This document shows positions 22,866 through 33,950 of a stretch of 64,000 bases of DNA, piece after piece. The notes beneath the pieces were generated by a model. It searched no databases. It was given only the letters and a program-made list of their open reading frames with translations, and was not told where the DNA came from. A program made the position numbers and the translations under genes. Origin of the DNA: Bactrocera neohumeralis (taxonomy: Eukaryota; Arthropoda; Insecta; Diptera; Tephritidae); the NCBI RefSeq assembly GCF_024586455.1, contig NC_065923.1, positions 43,656,264-43,720,263 on the forward strand, given 5' to 3'. Within the stretch, counting starts at the first letter, position 1. The number at the start of each line of letters is the position of its first letter.

Positions 22866-24291
22866 TGCAGCCAAAATACGCACACGCCTCTATGCTGCAG
22901 AAAACGCACGCCACCAAAACACAAGGAAGGTTCGACGTCGAGAAGCTGCAATCACAACAGACAGCCGAACAATTTACTACTCGACATGCAATCATTCTCT
23001 GTGAGAACACTCGTCAACAACTCAATATAAGGGAACTGTGGAGAGAAAACAGACTGCCTATCTCGCAACGTTACGATCGACCACAACACATGCGGGATGG
23101 TATAAATACAGAGGGTTGAAGAGGGAAGCGAGACGTATTTGCGACAGAAAACGAGAGGGGCCGAAATGCGTGAGTATGATGAGCTTGAGAAGCTGGTCAA
23201 CATGGGTAATGCTCGAAAATTCTACGAAAAAATGCGGCGGCTAACAGAAGGTTTCAAGGCCGGAGCATACTTTTGTAGAACTCCCAAAGGTGATCTAGTG
23301 ACCGATGCCCAGAGCGAACTAAAATTATGGAGCCTGCTGAATGGCTTTGAAAGTATAACGCCAGGATGACGAGAGCGATCGTTCCTAAAATTAGCAATTA
23401 CCGTCTTAAGACCTGCTGAATGGCTGCCCAATCCATAAAAAAGTATAACGCCAGGAGATGACGATGGAGCAGACGTTCCATTGCCCGACCTTGGAGAAGC
23501 AATATGAAGCAACTACCCGTCTTAAGAACAACAAAGCGGAGCTGCCTTTATGCCGCGATGTCTGAATTTGGTATCCCCGCAAAACTAATACGGCTGTGTA
23601 AACTGACGTTGAGCAACACCAAAAGCTCCGTCAGGATCGGGAAGGACCTCTCCGAGCCGTTCGAGACCAAACGAGGTTTCAGACAAGGCGACTCCCTATC
23701 GTGCGACTTCTTCAACCTGCTTCTGGAGAAAATAGTTCGAGCTGCAGAACTAAACAGAGAAGGTACCATCTTCTATAAGAGTGTACAGCTGCTGGCGTAT
23801 TGCCGACGATATTGATATCATCGGCCTCAACACCCGCGCCGTTAGTTCTGCTTTTCCAGACTGGACAAGGAAGCACAGAAAATGGGTCTGGCAGTGAACG
23901 AGGGCAAAACGAAATATCTCCTGTCATCAAACAAACAGTCGTCGCACTCGCGACTTGGCTCTCACGTCACTGTTGACAGTCACAACTTTGAAGTTGTAGA
24001 TAATTTCGTCTATCAGTACCTACTAAGTAGGCAACTGAGAAGTAAAGTCCTCTTTCGACGAACAAAAACCAAACACTATAAGTCGCTCATAATTCCCGTC
24101 CTGCTATATACACGATGACAACATCTGAAGAGGAAGACCTCCACTCCGTTGGAAGGACCAGGTGGAGAAAGACTTGGTTTCGCTTGGAATCTCCAATTGG
24201 AGTCACGTAGCAAAAAGAAGAAACGACTGGCGCGCTGTTGTTAACTGGGCTTTAATCGTGCAAGCGGTGTCTACGCCAGTAAAGAAGAAAA
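22866..24291 (+). mobile_element. RTE-like non-LTR copy (R2), 5'-truncated and rearranged
   Basis: Starts at codons equivalent to AAKIRTRLxAA, just after the endonuclease, so the nuclease is missing. Readable blocks are the linker (RFDVEKLQSQQTAE in one frame, ENARKFYEKMRRLTEGFK later), the RT region AAMSEFGIPAKLIRLCKLT through GFRQGDSLSCDFFNLLLEK, a frameshifted YADD region near 23800, and the extreme 3' part ending in AAAGAAGAAAAA. Internal deletions remove much of the RT 5' half and the region after about 24115. An ATAACGCCAGGA segment occurs twice (about 23355 and 23445), a small internal duplication. Confidence 0.88.
23504..23815 (+). pseudogene. RT palm-region fragment of RTE copy R2
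   Basis: A 103-codon frame covering the RT block GIPAKLIRLCKLT, SSVRIGKDLSEPF, KRGFRQGDSLSCDFFNLLLE and AAELNREGTIFYKSVQLLAY. A frameshift occurs exactly at the active-site region (near 23800), so the catalytic aspartates are read in the next frame. Confidence 0.8.
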
Positions 24292-24742
24292 ATATAACGA
24301 TATGATCCATCAGTGTGTATGTATTCACATATTAAAGTTCTTTTCCAGAAGACTGCCACCATAACAAAATACTTTTATCCATTCACCTTGGCAATAACCT
24401 TGGTCTACTTTCGTTCGTGAAATTTCAATTTATGTTGATTTGATAATTTTCTAGCTTTGCCCTTATCCTGCTGTTTCGCTAACAAAGTAGTACTCAAGGA
24501 GTAGCTCTGGTTTTCGATGATAACTACTTCATTTTTGAAGCCTAATTATTATCCTTTAAATTGGATGAGTACTAGCATATACATTTTCGTGAAGTTAACT
24601 TTACTTAAGAATTTTGAGACAGTATTCGGTGTGTATTATTTCCAAACCAAAGGTACTGCCTAGAAATTGTTTTCTGAGCATATATCAGTGTATAACACAT
24701 GATACCACACGGGTACTAATACTTTGGTTTGATCATTGACCT

Positions 24743-24844
24743 ATTGGCGAGACGTAGCGAAAAGAAGAAACGACTGGCGCGCTGTTGTTAACTCGGCTAT
24801 AATCGCGTAAGCGGTGTCAACGCCAATTAAGAAGAAGAAGAAGG
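24743..24844 (+). mobile_element. Very short 5'-truncated RTE insertion (R3) with target-site duplication
   Basis: Only the last ~100 bp of the family is present: the codons for RSEKKKRLARCC in a shifted frame, the stop region, CGCCAATTAAG and four AAG units. It is flanked by TGATCATTGAC (24730-24740) and TGATCATTAAC (24845-24855), a near-perfect direct repeat as expected from target-primed reverse transcription. Confidence 0.85.
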
Positions 24845-24855
24845 TGATCATTAAC

Positions 24856-25624
24856 TTTAATTATGAGAATAGTAAGTCAGGGCAATGTGACATACTACAA
24901 ATCATATTTGACCGAAATTCACAAAAGTATCAGCTGGAATGTTTAAAAAGCCCAATAACATAACCTCTGTATTACTCTATTCGAAATAATTAATATTGAT
25001 ACATAGTAATGTGGAGCTTAATCGTTTATCAAACCCACATTATCCTACATGTTTAAATAGTCCGATATTAAATACAGAACTACCTATTTTCTTTATTGTT
25101 CAAGGTGTTTAGTATACGTATTCGTTACCTATTTTCTTTTCGTGACAACACATCTGTGTACAAGCCATATAATCTAATATGTTAAGGCGTTCCATGGCGT
25201 ATGAGTAATCATTGTCGTGAGGAAATACAGAGTTTCGTATTGAAACAAGAAAAACGTTAACATAAGTTGCACTAAGGCTATATAAGCTTCACAAGTATGT
25301 CGGATATCGACGGTTTTAATTATCAGCTTTTAGGGGGATAGGTGTGCAAAATTTCATATCGATGTCTCAAAAACTGTCCCTGTCTTTATCTAGTCACTCT
25401 ATAATTAGTTCCACCCTCTGTTTGACTTTTTTCTCAACTAGCTAATCTAACTAAGTTTCAGTTCTTTGAATTTAGGACTGCAGGAAAATAGCGATTTACA
25501 TAATATACATATGTACGAGACGTACACGGGCGAACAACTCGAAGCGGACAGACATATTAATATTAATATAAATAAATATATTATTTATTTCATACGTTTA
25601 ACTAAACATCTTTTCCATTTTTTA
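24856..25624. other. Unassigned AT-rich spacer
   Basis: No coding or element signal recognised between R3 and the ancient RTE copy. Confidence 0.4.
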
Positions 25625-26960
25625 TGGTAACTTATGCCACGCGAATACGAAAGAGTTAACAACCATGCTATGTGTATTCGTCAAATGCCAATATGGAGTT
25701 CGACAACCGATAAATTGGCCAGGTGCTTTTTGAATCATTAAAAGACAGTCCTTCTAAATCGGAGTATATTTCAACTACATTTGAAAATGTCTACTTATTT
25801 CCTCCAAAGCTATATGACTCATCCGCTGGAAACATTTGCCAAAGCGGTGGAGTGTAATTAAAGCTGAAGATATTTGTCGTCGATATGCAGAGTTTAAACT
25901 CATCGTTCCATTGAATGCCATATTCACATGGCTAACGTTGGTTATGAAAATATTTGAGGCTTCAAAGCATTTTTAAAAATGGCAATGTTTTGAATTGAAC
26001 TTATCAGTTGTTGTTGTCGACTTAAAAATGTTAAATGAGTTAGAAGAGTTTGGTTTTCGATTGAAATTTCAAACCGCTACTGACAGTCGAGGCGAGTAAA
26101 ACCATTGGCAAGAGTATCTACTTTTATTCTGCTTGTTTTGGTGGTGTATTGGTTTTAAATATATTGAAATTATCTAAACTTAATAAATTGCCAAGATCGT
26201 GAGTCCAAGTCGTTTTTTGAGGAAAACTATTTGTTTCATGACAATTTCATAAATGAGCTTAAATAAAAACCAAGTTCAGGCAATCAACATTTTCTAAAGC
26301 TATGTTATTGGAAAACAAGAGGTATTTGCGATGATTCTTCATTGGCTGATGATTCAATAATACAATAACAGCTTAACATCAAATAAAAGAACTTCTAATA
26401 ATATTTGCAGCTAAAAAATATAGCACAAAAATAGGCTTCAGTTTTTATAACTAACTAGTTCTGAAACCGCAGTTGGAAGGTAAATTAATTTCGGAGTTTC
26501 AAGTAACTCATTTAACAGAAATTTGAGTTTTCGCCATCAAAACAAATACACAGCCGTATTAAGTTTTAATAAAAAAAGCACCGTTATGACATGTTAAACA
26601 AAGTTATCGTGCTGTCGATAAGCTAATGAATAACAAAAGTGGGTTGCTCAGGATTCTCCTTCCTATTATAACGACAGAAAAGCCAGTTTTTTTCTGGTGT
26701 TTTTACGTGGAAATAAAAACCAGTACACAAAATATCAACTGGAAAACTGCGTTTTCGCCTTCTGATGCCCAATTCCGAAGAATTTTTACTCGCCTTGAAA
26801 AAGATGAGTTAGGCTGAAAAGCTTAAACTGTTTATTTGTGCAGCGGAACTTGGAAGGGGTGAGTTAAAGTGAAAACTTATTTTACTTGAGTCAGAATGAG
26901 CAAACAAGCAGCTGCATTGCAAGTATTTCTATTTCCGATCTGTTAATGGCGATCTAGAGT
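25625..26960 (-). mobile_element. Ancient, highly diverged RTE-like copy (R4)
   Basis: No frame is readable, but a series of short matches to copy R8 (34658-36760) occurs in the same order and nearly the same spacing: GAGTTAACAAC (about 25655), CTCATCGTTCCAT (25906), GAGTTTGGTTTTCG (26045), TTGGCAAGAGTA (26105), GAGTCCAAGTCG (26200), TATTTGTTTCATGACA (26229), CTGAAACC and TCGGAG (26461-26495), ACACAGCC (26549), CGTGCTGTCG (26608) and GATTCTCCTT (26650). Spacing between equivalent anchors differs by only tens of bases from R8, so this is one decayed copy rather than chance. Left limit is near the element 3' end; the right limit is uncertain. Confidence 0.65.
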
Positions 26961-27128
26961 AACGACTGTTTATTGATATCGAAAACATGAGCTTGATTTG
27001 TGTTATCAGAGTTAATAATTAAACAAAAGCTTTCGCGGGCTGCAGAAAAATTGAGCAAAATGCATTTGCAGCTGAATATAATACATATATGTACATACAC
27101 CTGCATTCGTAAATGAATATCTATTTTT

Positions 27129-27775
27129 TCCTAAGCATCGCATATAATGTTCTGATTGGACCTTATCAGTATGACCTTAGACCTAGCAAATCAACAACTG
27201 ACCAGATATTGAGAACTCCGCCAAATCTTGAAAAGCCAGTCCGCAGAAAAAGAGAATCGACCATCACCTCTTCGTCGATTTCAAAGCTTTTCGACAGCAC
27301 GAAAAGGAACTGCCTCTATGCAGCGATGTCTGAATTTGGTATCCCACAAACCTCGCATACGGCTGTGTGAACAGACAAAGACTTTTAAAAAAAAAAGATC
27401 GGAAAGACATCTAAGAGCCGTTCGATACCAAATGAGGTTTCAGACAAAAGGCGACTCCCATTTTCGCGTTAGTTTTTTTAACCTACTTCTGGAGAAAATA
27501 ATTCGAGTTGCAGAACTAAACAGAGATAGTACCATCTTCTATAAGAGTGTATAGCTGCTGGCGTATGCTGATGATATTGATATCACTGGTCTGGTGGTGA
27601 ACGAGAGCAAGACGAAATATGTTCTGTCATCAGACAAACAGTCGTCGCACTCGCGATTAGGCATCCACGTCCCTGTTGACAGTCATAACTTTGCAGTCGT
27701 AGATAATTTCGTCTCTCTTGCAACCAGTATTAACACAAACAATAACGTTAGCCTCAAAATCCAAAGAACTACATT
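27129..27775 (+). mobile_element. RTE-like copy fragment (R5), RT region
   Basis: Begins with the codons around CATCGCATATAATGTTCT joined directly to GATTGGACCTTATCAGTATG, a deletion of about 40 bp relative to other copies. It then covers the RT block with CLYAAMSEFGIP, a frameshifted SFFNLLLEKI segment and a degenerate YADD region (GCTGATGATATTGATATCAC near 27565). It skips part of the next block and stops near AACGTTAGCCTCAAAATCC. No 3' tail. Several frameshifts. Confidence 0.85.
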
Positions 27776-28919
27776 TGTTGGCACTGCTCTTTTGTTGAAG
27801 TGTCTATTATTTTGGCTTATATAGTATTAATCGGATCGCAAGCTGTTCGCGGTGTACTAATTTGATTCATCTAATTTCGCCTTCTATTGATTTTGCTGAT
27901 GGAAGCGATTCCGCTTTGCAGTATCTTTCTTTATTTATTTTATCATTAAACTATTCTCGTTACCATTGTTCTTGTTAGTTGAACGATATTTTTGATAAAA
28001 TGGACCATGGATTTAAGTCAGTTCTGGGTTTTGCTTCCTTTTATTACATTAATATTGCTATTCCTGCAACAGTAGAAGGAGAATCCTGAAGAAAAATTCT
28101 GAATTACTATAATTTTTTCTATAGAAAGCTTTCTAGGTTTAATATTTTTCTTTATATTTTTATGGTAGTTTACTTTATTTTACACTACTGAACTTTGCTA
28201 GTACAGTTCTTATTGCGGCTTTTATTGTTACCACTGATAAGCTGCATAATGAAAGTAATATTTATCTGATTAAAAATGAAGCGCTCAGCAGGTAATTTTT
28301 TTAGAAAAAGTAATGAAAATAGGTTGGAAATTTCATTCTTGCCCTTTGTAGCGTATTCACCAGGAAAATGCTTCATGAAAGCCGAGAAAAGCTTGATTTA
28401 ATGTTACTCATACGCAACGGTGCACTAAGGTTAAATGCAATAAATTTTTATATGAAAATTATAAAATACAAGTTGAGCTAAGTTCATCACATTTTGATTG
28501 ATAATAAAAGCATTTATAATAGTAATTCGAAAATAACGCCTGGTTTAAGTAAATGTAACGAAAAATATCAATAAAAATTTATTATGGATTTATTCTTTAA
28601 ATGAGCTTATTTTTAAATGTTATACAGCTTCCTATTAAACCCGCAACATTATTATATGGGTAAGTAGAATACATTTCGTTACATTATGGTAGAAAGGTAT
28701 GGTGAGTATATATAACAGTATTATTAGGGTGAGTATTTTATATAAACTAAACTTTAACATTTTTATTCAAATATTTAATATAAAATTAATTCATTTACAT
28801 TAGTTTAGTATTACACTTAAAAAATTTAGTATTTATGACGCAACAAAAATTATGATATAACAAACGTAAGTTTCAAATTAACATAACTTTAAATTAAAAA
28901 CTACGAATATGTTTTAAGG
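27776..28919. other. Unassigned AT-rich spacer
   Basis: Nothing recognised. The T/A-rich stretch 28720-28910 may belong to the degenerate duplication listed next. Confidence 0.4.
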
Positions 28920-29290
28920 TTCTTAAATGTTAAAGTCTCCAGAACTACTTTCTACAAACTTTAAATTAAAAGAACTCATAAGTTTAAGAGCTAGATAATT
29001 TAAATATAAAAATCGAGTATAGCGAATATGTATTTCTTCTTAACAAAGAATGTAGGAGGACAGTTGCATTGATCTTTGGAAAAGGCGATATATTTATAAT
29101 GTTTATAGTAATGTTTAAGTTTTAGTTTTCAACCATATATCCCACCAATCAATTAATTGTCATTGTATATTATTAAATGTTAAAGTTCCATTTAAACTAT
29201 TTTCTACATTTCAACTTTAAATAAATAAAACTAAATGCATACAATATCACACTGCATAAGTTTAAGAGCTTAAAAATTATCCAGGATAAT
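28920..29290. repeat. Degenerate direct duplication, about 250-bp period
   Basis: TAAATGTTAAAGT, TTTCTACA, ACTTTAAAT and CATAAGTTTAAGAGCT occur in that order at about 28925-28993 and again at about 29175-29273. The intervening sequences differ. No coding or transposon hallmark. Confidence 0.5.
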
Positions 29291-29505
29291 TATCAAAGAC
29301 ATTAGAACTAATCCAAATATGTTATTATGTCCAAACAATTGCGTTAGTAAGCATGCATATCTCACTTCTAGTTGACGCTTTCATAAATAAATTCTCTGAG
29401 AACATTCACATAAATAAATTTAATGGGCAGATTCGTTAATATAAACAGCGGCTGTATATAAATATGTCCGACTGAACCAGCATTTCCATTATATTGGTCA
29501 TTCGA

Positions 29506-29640
29506 GCGGGTAATGGAACGTCTGCTCCATCGTCATAAACTGGTGTTTGCGTTCACTGCCATTCAGTGGAGAAGTGTTTTCATAATTTAACTATGCTCTG
29601 GGCATCAGTGACTAGATCACCTTTGGGGGTCCTACAAGAC
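29506..29640 (-). mobile_element. RTE-like fragment (R6), linker region
   Basis: GGGTAATGGAACGTCTGCTCC, the GTTCACTGCCATTCAG segment, and TGCTCTGGGCATCAGTGACT followed by AGATCACCTTTGGGGGTCCT match R1 positions about 1110-1275. About 135 bp, with small internal deletions. Confidence 0.85.
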
Positions 29641-30437
29641 CTATGACAGATATAATTTTTAATTATGAAGTCACTTTGGATTATACAGTCATCAAAGACA
29701 TATAAATATACATATATTATATATATATATACATGTGACACTTAACATTTATTTATTATATGACTAACAAGCTTTTGAACGATTATACTTGAAATGACTG
29801 TTCGTCACGCATACTTGTATTTACTAAATTAAGCATCATAGTGTATTGGGAGTAGAACCACAATATCTTATAGCATGTTTGTTTATATCGAGCAAATTTC
29901 TTTATACCCTCTTCCAGCTGTTAAAAAATATATTTAATGGGGTTGCGAATTTTTAATTCCGATGTTGTGATTAAAAACTGAAAATCTAATTATTACGCCT
30001 CTATAATTTCGCGATATGTATATTGAACTTCAAATCTATTTCGATTAGTTTTACGTGTTAGGAACAACTGTTTTATAGTATAAGTGGAAATGCTCGAGCG
30101 GATGGACCATCTTAGATATAGCTGCGGCCAACATTGTAAAGAGATAATATTAAAAAATAAATACCAAAGAATGTTTTTGGATCGATAGTGAACATTCTGA
30201 AAGGAATTGGAAGTTTCTGTGCTTTTTCTTAAAAAAGCAGGGAACTTCCAATGGATCACCCTTTATATTTCTTAGATTGATACATATTTTCCATAAAAAA
30301 TTCAAAATTGGAATTTTAATCCACATATTCGATATCTGTGGACTTGAATAGTTTTGCTCCGATTTGGACATTTTTTGGTGATAAGGTGGCCTACTAGGTA
30401 ACATTATGTACCAAATATCCATTTCGGTTCAGTAGGT
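29641..30437. other. Unassigned spacer with a TA microsatellite
   Basis: Contains an ATATATAT run near 29710-29732 and two overlapping minus frames of 88-90 codons (29993-30259, 30150-30422) without recognisable motifs. The frames end just before the RTE leader fragment. Confidence 0.4.
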
Positions 30438-30600
30438 GCAAGGATTGAGTCATGTGTAGAAATTAATGCAAGTGAAAACGAAACGATTATTTTACATATG
30501 GCTCAGCAACTCACGACTTCCGGTCTTTGATCAAATATCCTCTGGGTAGCCAAATAACATCCGATCCGTTTAAAGTGGACCTAATGTGAGAAGACCGTTT
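30438..30600 (+). mobile_element. Isolated RTE leader (5' UTR) fragment (R7)
   Basis: Matches the leader of R1 read on the minus strand (2815-2630): GAGTCATGTGTAGAA, then after a gap of about 38 bases AAACGATT..TTTTACA.ATGGCTCA, ACTTCCGGTCTTTGA, and TATCCTCTGGGTAGCC with AACATCCG. It stops before the coding region. A piece holding only the 5' part is not the usual 5'-truncated product, so it is either the remnant of a longer copy or a recombined fragment. Confidence 0.8.
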
Positions 30601-30899
30601 ATGTCATCCCAATTGTAAAATTTAATGCCTATACTCCACATTAAGCTGCTTTTGTACTGTCGCAACATGTTTCACATTATAATAATTCTATTCACCTAGT
30701 TGATTTTGTGTCACCTTAAACTAATAGACCAAGACCAAGACCATTGCCATGCTCGTGCCATAACTAACATGAGCGCTGAAATAAGATACATAACTCTAAC
30801 TAGCACCGAATCTCTGTAACAGAGGACACCTGGTTAAAGTTTATTTAAGATGTCAAACCGCTAAAGCAATCTCATCCAAATTTGATGACAAGAAGTATT
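30601..30899. other. Unassigned spacer
   Basis: No signal recognised. Confidence 0.35.
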
Positions 30900-31170
30900 T
30901 TTTAACTTCTTACGGTGTGAAGATGGTCAAAATCAGGTAACAACCACGCTCACTTTACATATAATGGTTATGTTGAAAATACTAAAAGTGCCATAGCTCA
31001 CTGAATAAATGCGCCACAACCATTAAATTCAACCCATAATTTCTCAAGTGAATACATTGATGAAACATTATAAAGTTGTCGAAATAGGGCTATAGATTTT
31101 CAAGTAAACAGGCACTTAGTATATATATATGTGCATGTGGCTGATATTTTATCGAACAGATCGGTCAATC
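30900..31170 (-). repeat. Family A repeat, diverged inverted fragment
   Basis: ACCACGCTCACTTTACATATAATGG, AGTGCCATAGCTCACTGAATAAA (equivalent to the CGCCATAAAT block) and ATCGAACAGATCGGTCAATCTGTG correspond in order to family A read in reverse. Diverged, with no ends visible. Confidence 0.45.
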
Positions 31171-31807
31171 TGTGAGTTCTAGTATTAAAGAAGGGGAGAA
31201 TATTTTTGTGATGACAGCATGCCCTTTGCCCCTATATCTAATAAAAATATTTGTATACGTAAGAAATCGTAAGGAATTAAGAAATAACTTCTCTCTAGGA
31301 AAAGTGCCTCCACTTGTTTAAAATGGAGGAAAAGTTGTACCAATACCTGATTTTTTTCCTAGATTTCGATCGTTACAAATTGCGAGAGTATAAAATCTTT
31401 AGCTGTACTCGAACCTACCATATTAATTTCTTATCTTTAATTAAAATATTACGAACAGATTATATATGTTTGCATAATCTTAGCTAAATGGTGAATTAAT
31501 TAATTAGTGTTAATTACTAGTTAACACTCATTGCTATGTTCTTTCTTGCTGTTGGTACTGCATTCTTATGGCGATCTGTTAGCTATACACTTCATTGAAA
31601 CTTACATAAATTCTCATAGGCGTCATTTATTGCAAAAAATGTTTTAATTAAAAGTTAGTTAATACATACAAAATATAACTTATTTTAAGGAAGATATGTC
31701 TACATGTCTACAAGTACAAGCAGATACTAGGTGCGCATATCAATGCCCATATTTTTCAAACTTAAATTGTCCCATTTTGCCTCTGAAAGTCATCTCCTTA
31801 ATATCCA
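31171..31807. other. Unassigned AT-rich spacer
   Basis: Nothing recognised before the Helitron end. Confidence 0.4.
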
Positions 31808-31834
31808 CTAGTAATAACCCCCGATAATCGGGGG
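31808..31834 (-). terminator. Helitron 3' terminal hairpin and CTAG end
   Basis: CCCCCGATAATCGGGGG at 31818-31834 is a perfect palindrome around one central base. On the element strand it is followed by six bases, TTATTA, and CTAG (31811-31808), with T at 31807. This is the structure at which Helitron transposition terminates. Confidence 0.85.
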
Positions 31835-31959
31835 ACTCCGTTATTTAAAATGAAAAAAGTAAAAAAAAAAATTTATAAAAACTCAATTTATTCAAGTTCT
31901 TCATGGAAAACTACATTCGTAGTGGTTTTATTTTGGTCATAAGTCTTAACTTTGATATC

Positions 31960-32890
31960 TTGAGAAGATCATACTCGACTCAATGCGACATACAGCTGGC
32001 CATCCGTAAAACAATCCTCCTTGAGGAAAACACCAACTCTTGCTAGAGTCTGCCCTTGAGATTTGTTTATTGTTATTGAGAATGCTACAATTATTGGAAA
32101 TTGGCGACGCTTTAAAATAAAAGGAAGTGTTGATTCGCTGGGCTGTCAATTTATACGGGGCAATAAGATTTGTTTCCCTTGTGATTCATCGGTTAAAATT
32201 TCGACCTCCAAACAATTACAATGTAGTGCTTTTACTATCAATTGAGTCCCATTGACCAACCCTTCATATGTATTAAGATTGCGGATTAACATCACAACTG
32301 TTCCAACCTTAAGCCTTAACTCATGAGGCGCTAATCCACTGAAATTAAGGGAGTTTAGAAATTCTGTAGGGAATCCGACATGCTCTTGAGGATCTTCAGA
32401 AACGACAGTATCCACGCTATAATATACCTTTTCTTCACCGGGCAAAATATTTACTATTTCGCTATTTATTATCGTACAGTGATCATTTTTTGGACACAAA
32501 ATTGCCCGATCCTTCAAATTGTTTTGACTAATAACACCAGACTGAGGCTGAAATACCCAATCCACAAAATTTTCATTTAGCAAAATTATCTCTTCTGGTA
32601 TATTGATTTTCGACTCTGGAGAGAGCTCTCGACCTTCTCCAACACGCAAAAGAAAACTGTTGTATAAGGATTCTTTAGAACGCATATTCGTTGAGAGTTT
32701 GAGACACCTAAAAAATTTCCAAAGTGAGCACCGTTTCAAACAATTACCAACTATAGCGGCGCGTGAGCTATTGGGCACCACAGGAAGAACTTGCCTGAAA
32801 TCACCACCTAATAAGATAACCTTTCCACCAAAAGGTATCTCAGTTTGGTGAATATCACGTAATAATCGATCTAAGCAAAAGTAGCATGCT
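31960..32890 (-). pseudogene. Helitron Pif1-type helicase, C-terminal half
   Basis: The main frame carries LLGGDFRQVLPVVP (helicase motif III), then LSTNMR, AILCPKNDHCTIINSEI, and a C-terminal block LRLKVGTVVMLIRNLN..GLVNGTQ. A frameshift after about 32146 moves the last motifs into another frame: TINKSQGQT and GQLYVALSRV (motifs V/VI), ending at a TGA where Arg is expected. Walker A and B are absent. In Helitrons this helicase unwinds the donor strand during rolling-circle transfer; this copy cannot do so. Confidence 0.9.
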
Positions 32891-33376
32891 AATTCGGCGA
32901 GCATTGCGATTTTCTTCTCTGGCCCTCTGTTCCTCTTCGCGTTCAACCTGCGGCATATGCTTATACTCATTTGCCAAGGGGTTAATATTTGAAAGCATTT
33001 CGTGGATTTCTCTCAGTAAATACCTATCGCAGTTTGAATTATGTTGTGCCCTTATATCAGTTGCTTGATCCGTGTCAAGAATAAAAAGCTGGGCGTAGGA
33101 GGATTCTGAAGGATGATCTGCATGCAATGGACCTATGATATGATAGATTGATCCATGTATTCGGAAGCAATATGGTCCGCGCCCTGTAGGCTCCGCAATT
33201 TTCGCTTCGAATGATGCAAAAGCAAACGAACAATTTAACTGCCGAATATTCTCCAAATAGTGTCCCCGCCAAGAGCTCAAATCATTTTCTAACACAGCTT
33301 TTAAAAACTCAGGTACACGTAATTCTTGAAGTTTAACTTTTCCGCCATGACAACATGTCGTAAAGCCATTTCTTAC
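32855..33376 (-). pseudogene. Helitron N-terminal domain (Helitron_like_N) fragment
   Basis: The frame is open from about 33376 and begins with FTTCCHGGKVKLQELRVP, a Cys-rich start typical of the domain. GPYCFRIHGSIYHIIGPLHA, SSYAQLFILDTDQATDIRAQ and LLREIHEMLSNINPLANEY follow, hallmark segments of Helitron proteins. After EREEEQRAREENRNARR the homology breaks at about 32900. An intact protein would continue into the Rep domain with its paired Tyr motif. The frame has no convincing ATG at its start because upstream coding sequence is lost. Confidence 0.88.
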
Positions 33377-33804
33377 CTAGTAACAATTTCAACCAAATAT
33401 TAAGACATAAGTATGTATATACATATATTACGGATATAAATCAATGAAAAGTACAGGTACCTTTTCACTTCCGAAATGTTTTGCTTTACAGTGTGTAACA
33501 TATATTAGTCAAACCCAAGCGAACTATACTCCGGAAGAACTACGGAGTTTAGGGCAGCTTTGAAATAACTTGCCATGGATCCTGCATGACTACAGCTCTA
33601 ATAAAACAGGTCAATTCATATACATACATACATTAACAATTAAAAATTCCTTTTTATCTATAACATTCACCTCTTCTCTTCGACCTGTTAAACTCCTTTT
33701 TCGTCTAATTCGCCTTTGGTTTGGCATTTTATTTTTAATAATTAATCTGAATCTGAACTGAAATTCGTTTGTCGTGTTTGTAAGTATGTATGTGTAAATA
33801 TAAA

Positions 33805-33950
33805 ACAAAGTAGAGTGCGCATGTCAAAGCGCAGTGTTCCTTAGCTCGTACATACATATTCGTGCAACATAGAAGAGAGCGCATGTCAAATCGTAGATAG
33901 CGCCTTAGCGCATGCATATGTATGTATGTACCAGTGCACATGCCAAAGCA
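33805..33950. repeat. Three imperfect tandem units of about 60 bp
   Basis: GCGCATGTCAAA recurs at 33817 and 33879 and as GCACATGCCAAA at 33936, giving periods of 62 and 57. Each is followed by a GC-containing stretch and a TACATACATAT-like run. It lies about 430 bp from the N-terminal end of the Helitron coding remnant. Confidence 0.55.

Larger units (their letters stand above)
31808..33376 (-). mobile_element. Helitron remnant, 3' terminus preserved, Rep region deleted
   Basis: Rolling-circle transposon read on the minus strand. It contains the Helitron N-terminal domain (33376 to about 32900), then the C-terminal half of the Pif1-type helicase (about 32890 to 31960), then a non-coding tail ending in a hairpin CCCCCGATTATCGGGGG and TTATTA-CTAG followed by T. 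A hairpin shortly before CTRR with T next to it is the classical Helitron 3' terminus, and CTRR here is CTAG at 31811-31808. The HUH Rep nuclease and helicase motifs I and II are missing between the two coding parts. The 5' terminus was not found. Confidence 0.88.

Noticed and set aside
22850..22870. Splice-acceptor-like TTTTTTTTGCAG at the start of RTE R2
   Set aside because: The GCAGCC bases are the element's own AA codons of the AAKIRTR segment, so this is just the truncation edge next to a T-run.
33805..33950. Regularly spaced 12-base repeats considered as a CRISPR-like array
   Set aside because: Only three imperfect units, the spacers also resemble each other, and the context is a eukaryotic transposon region.
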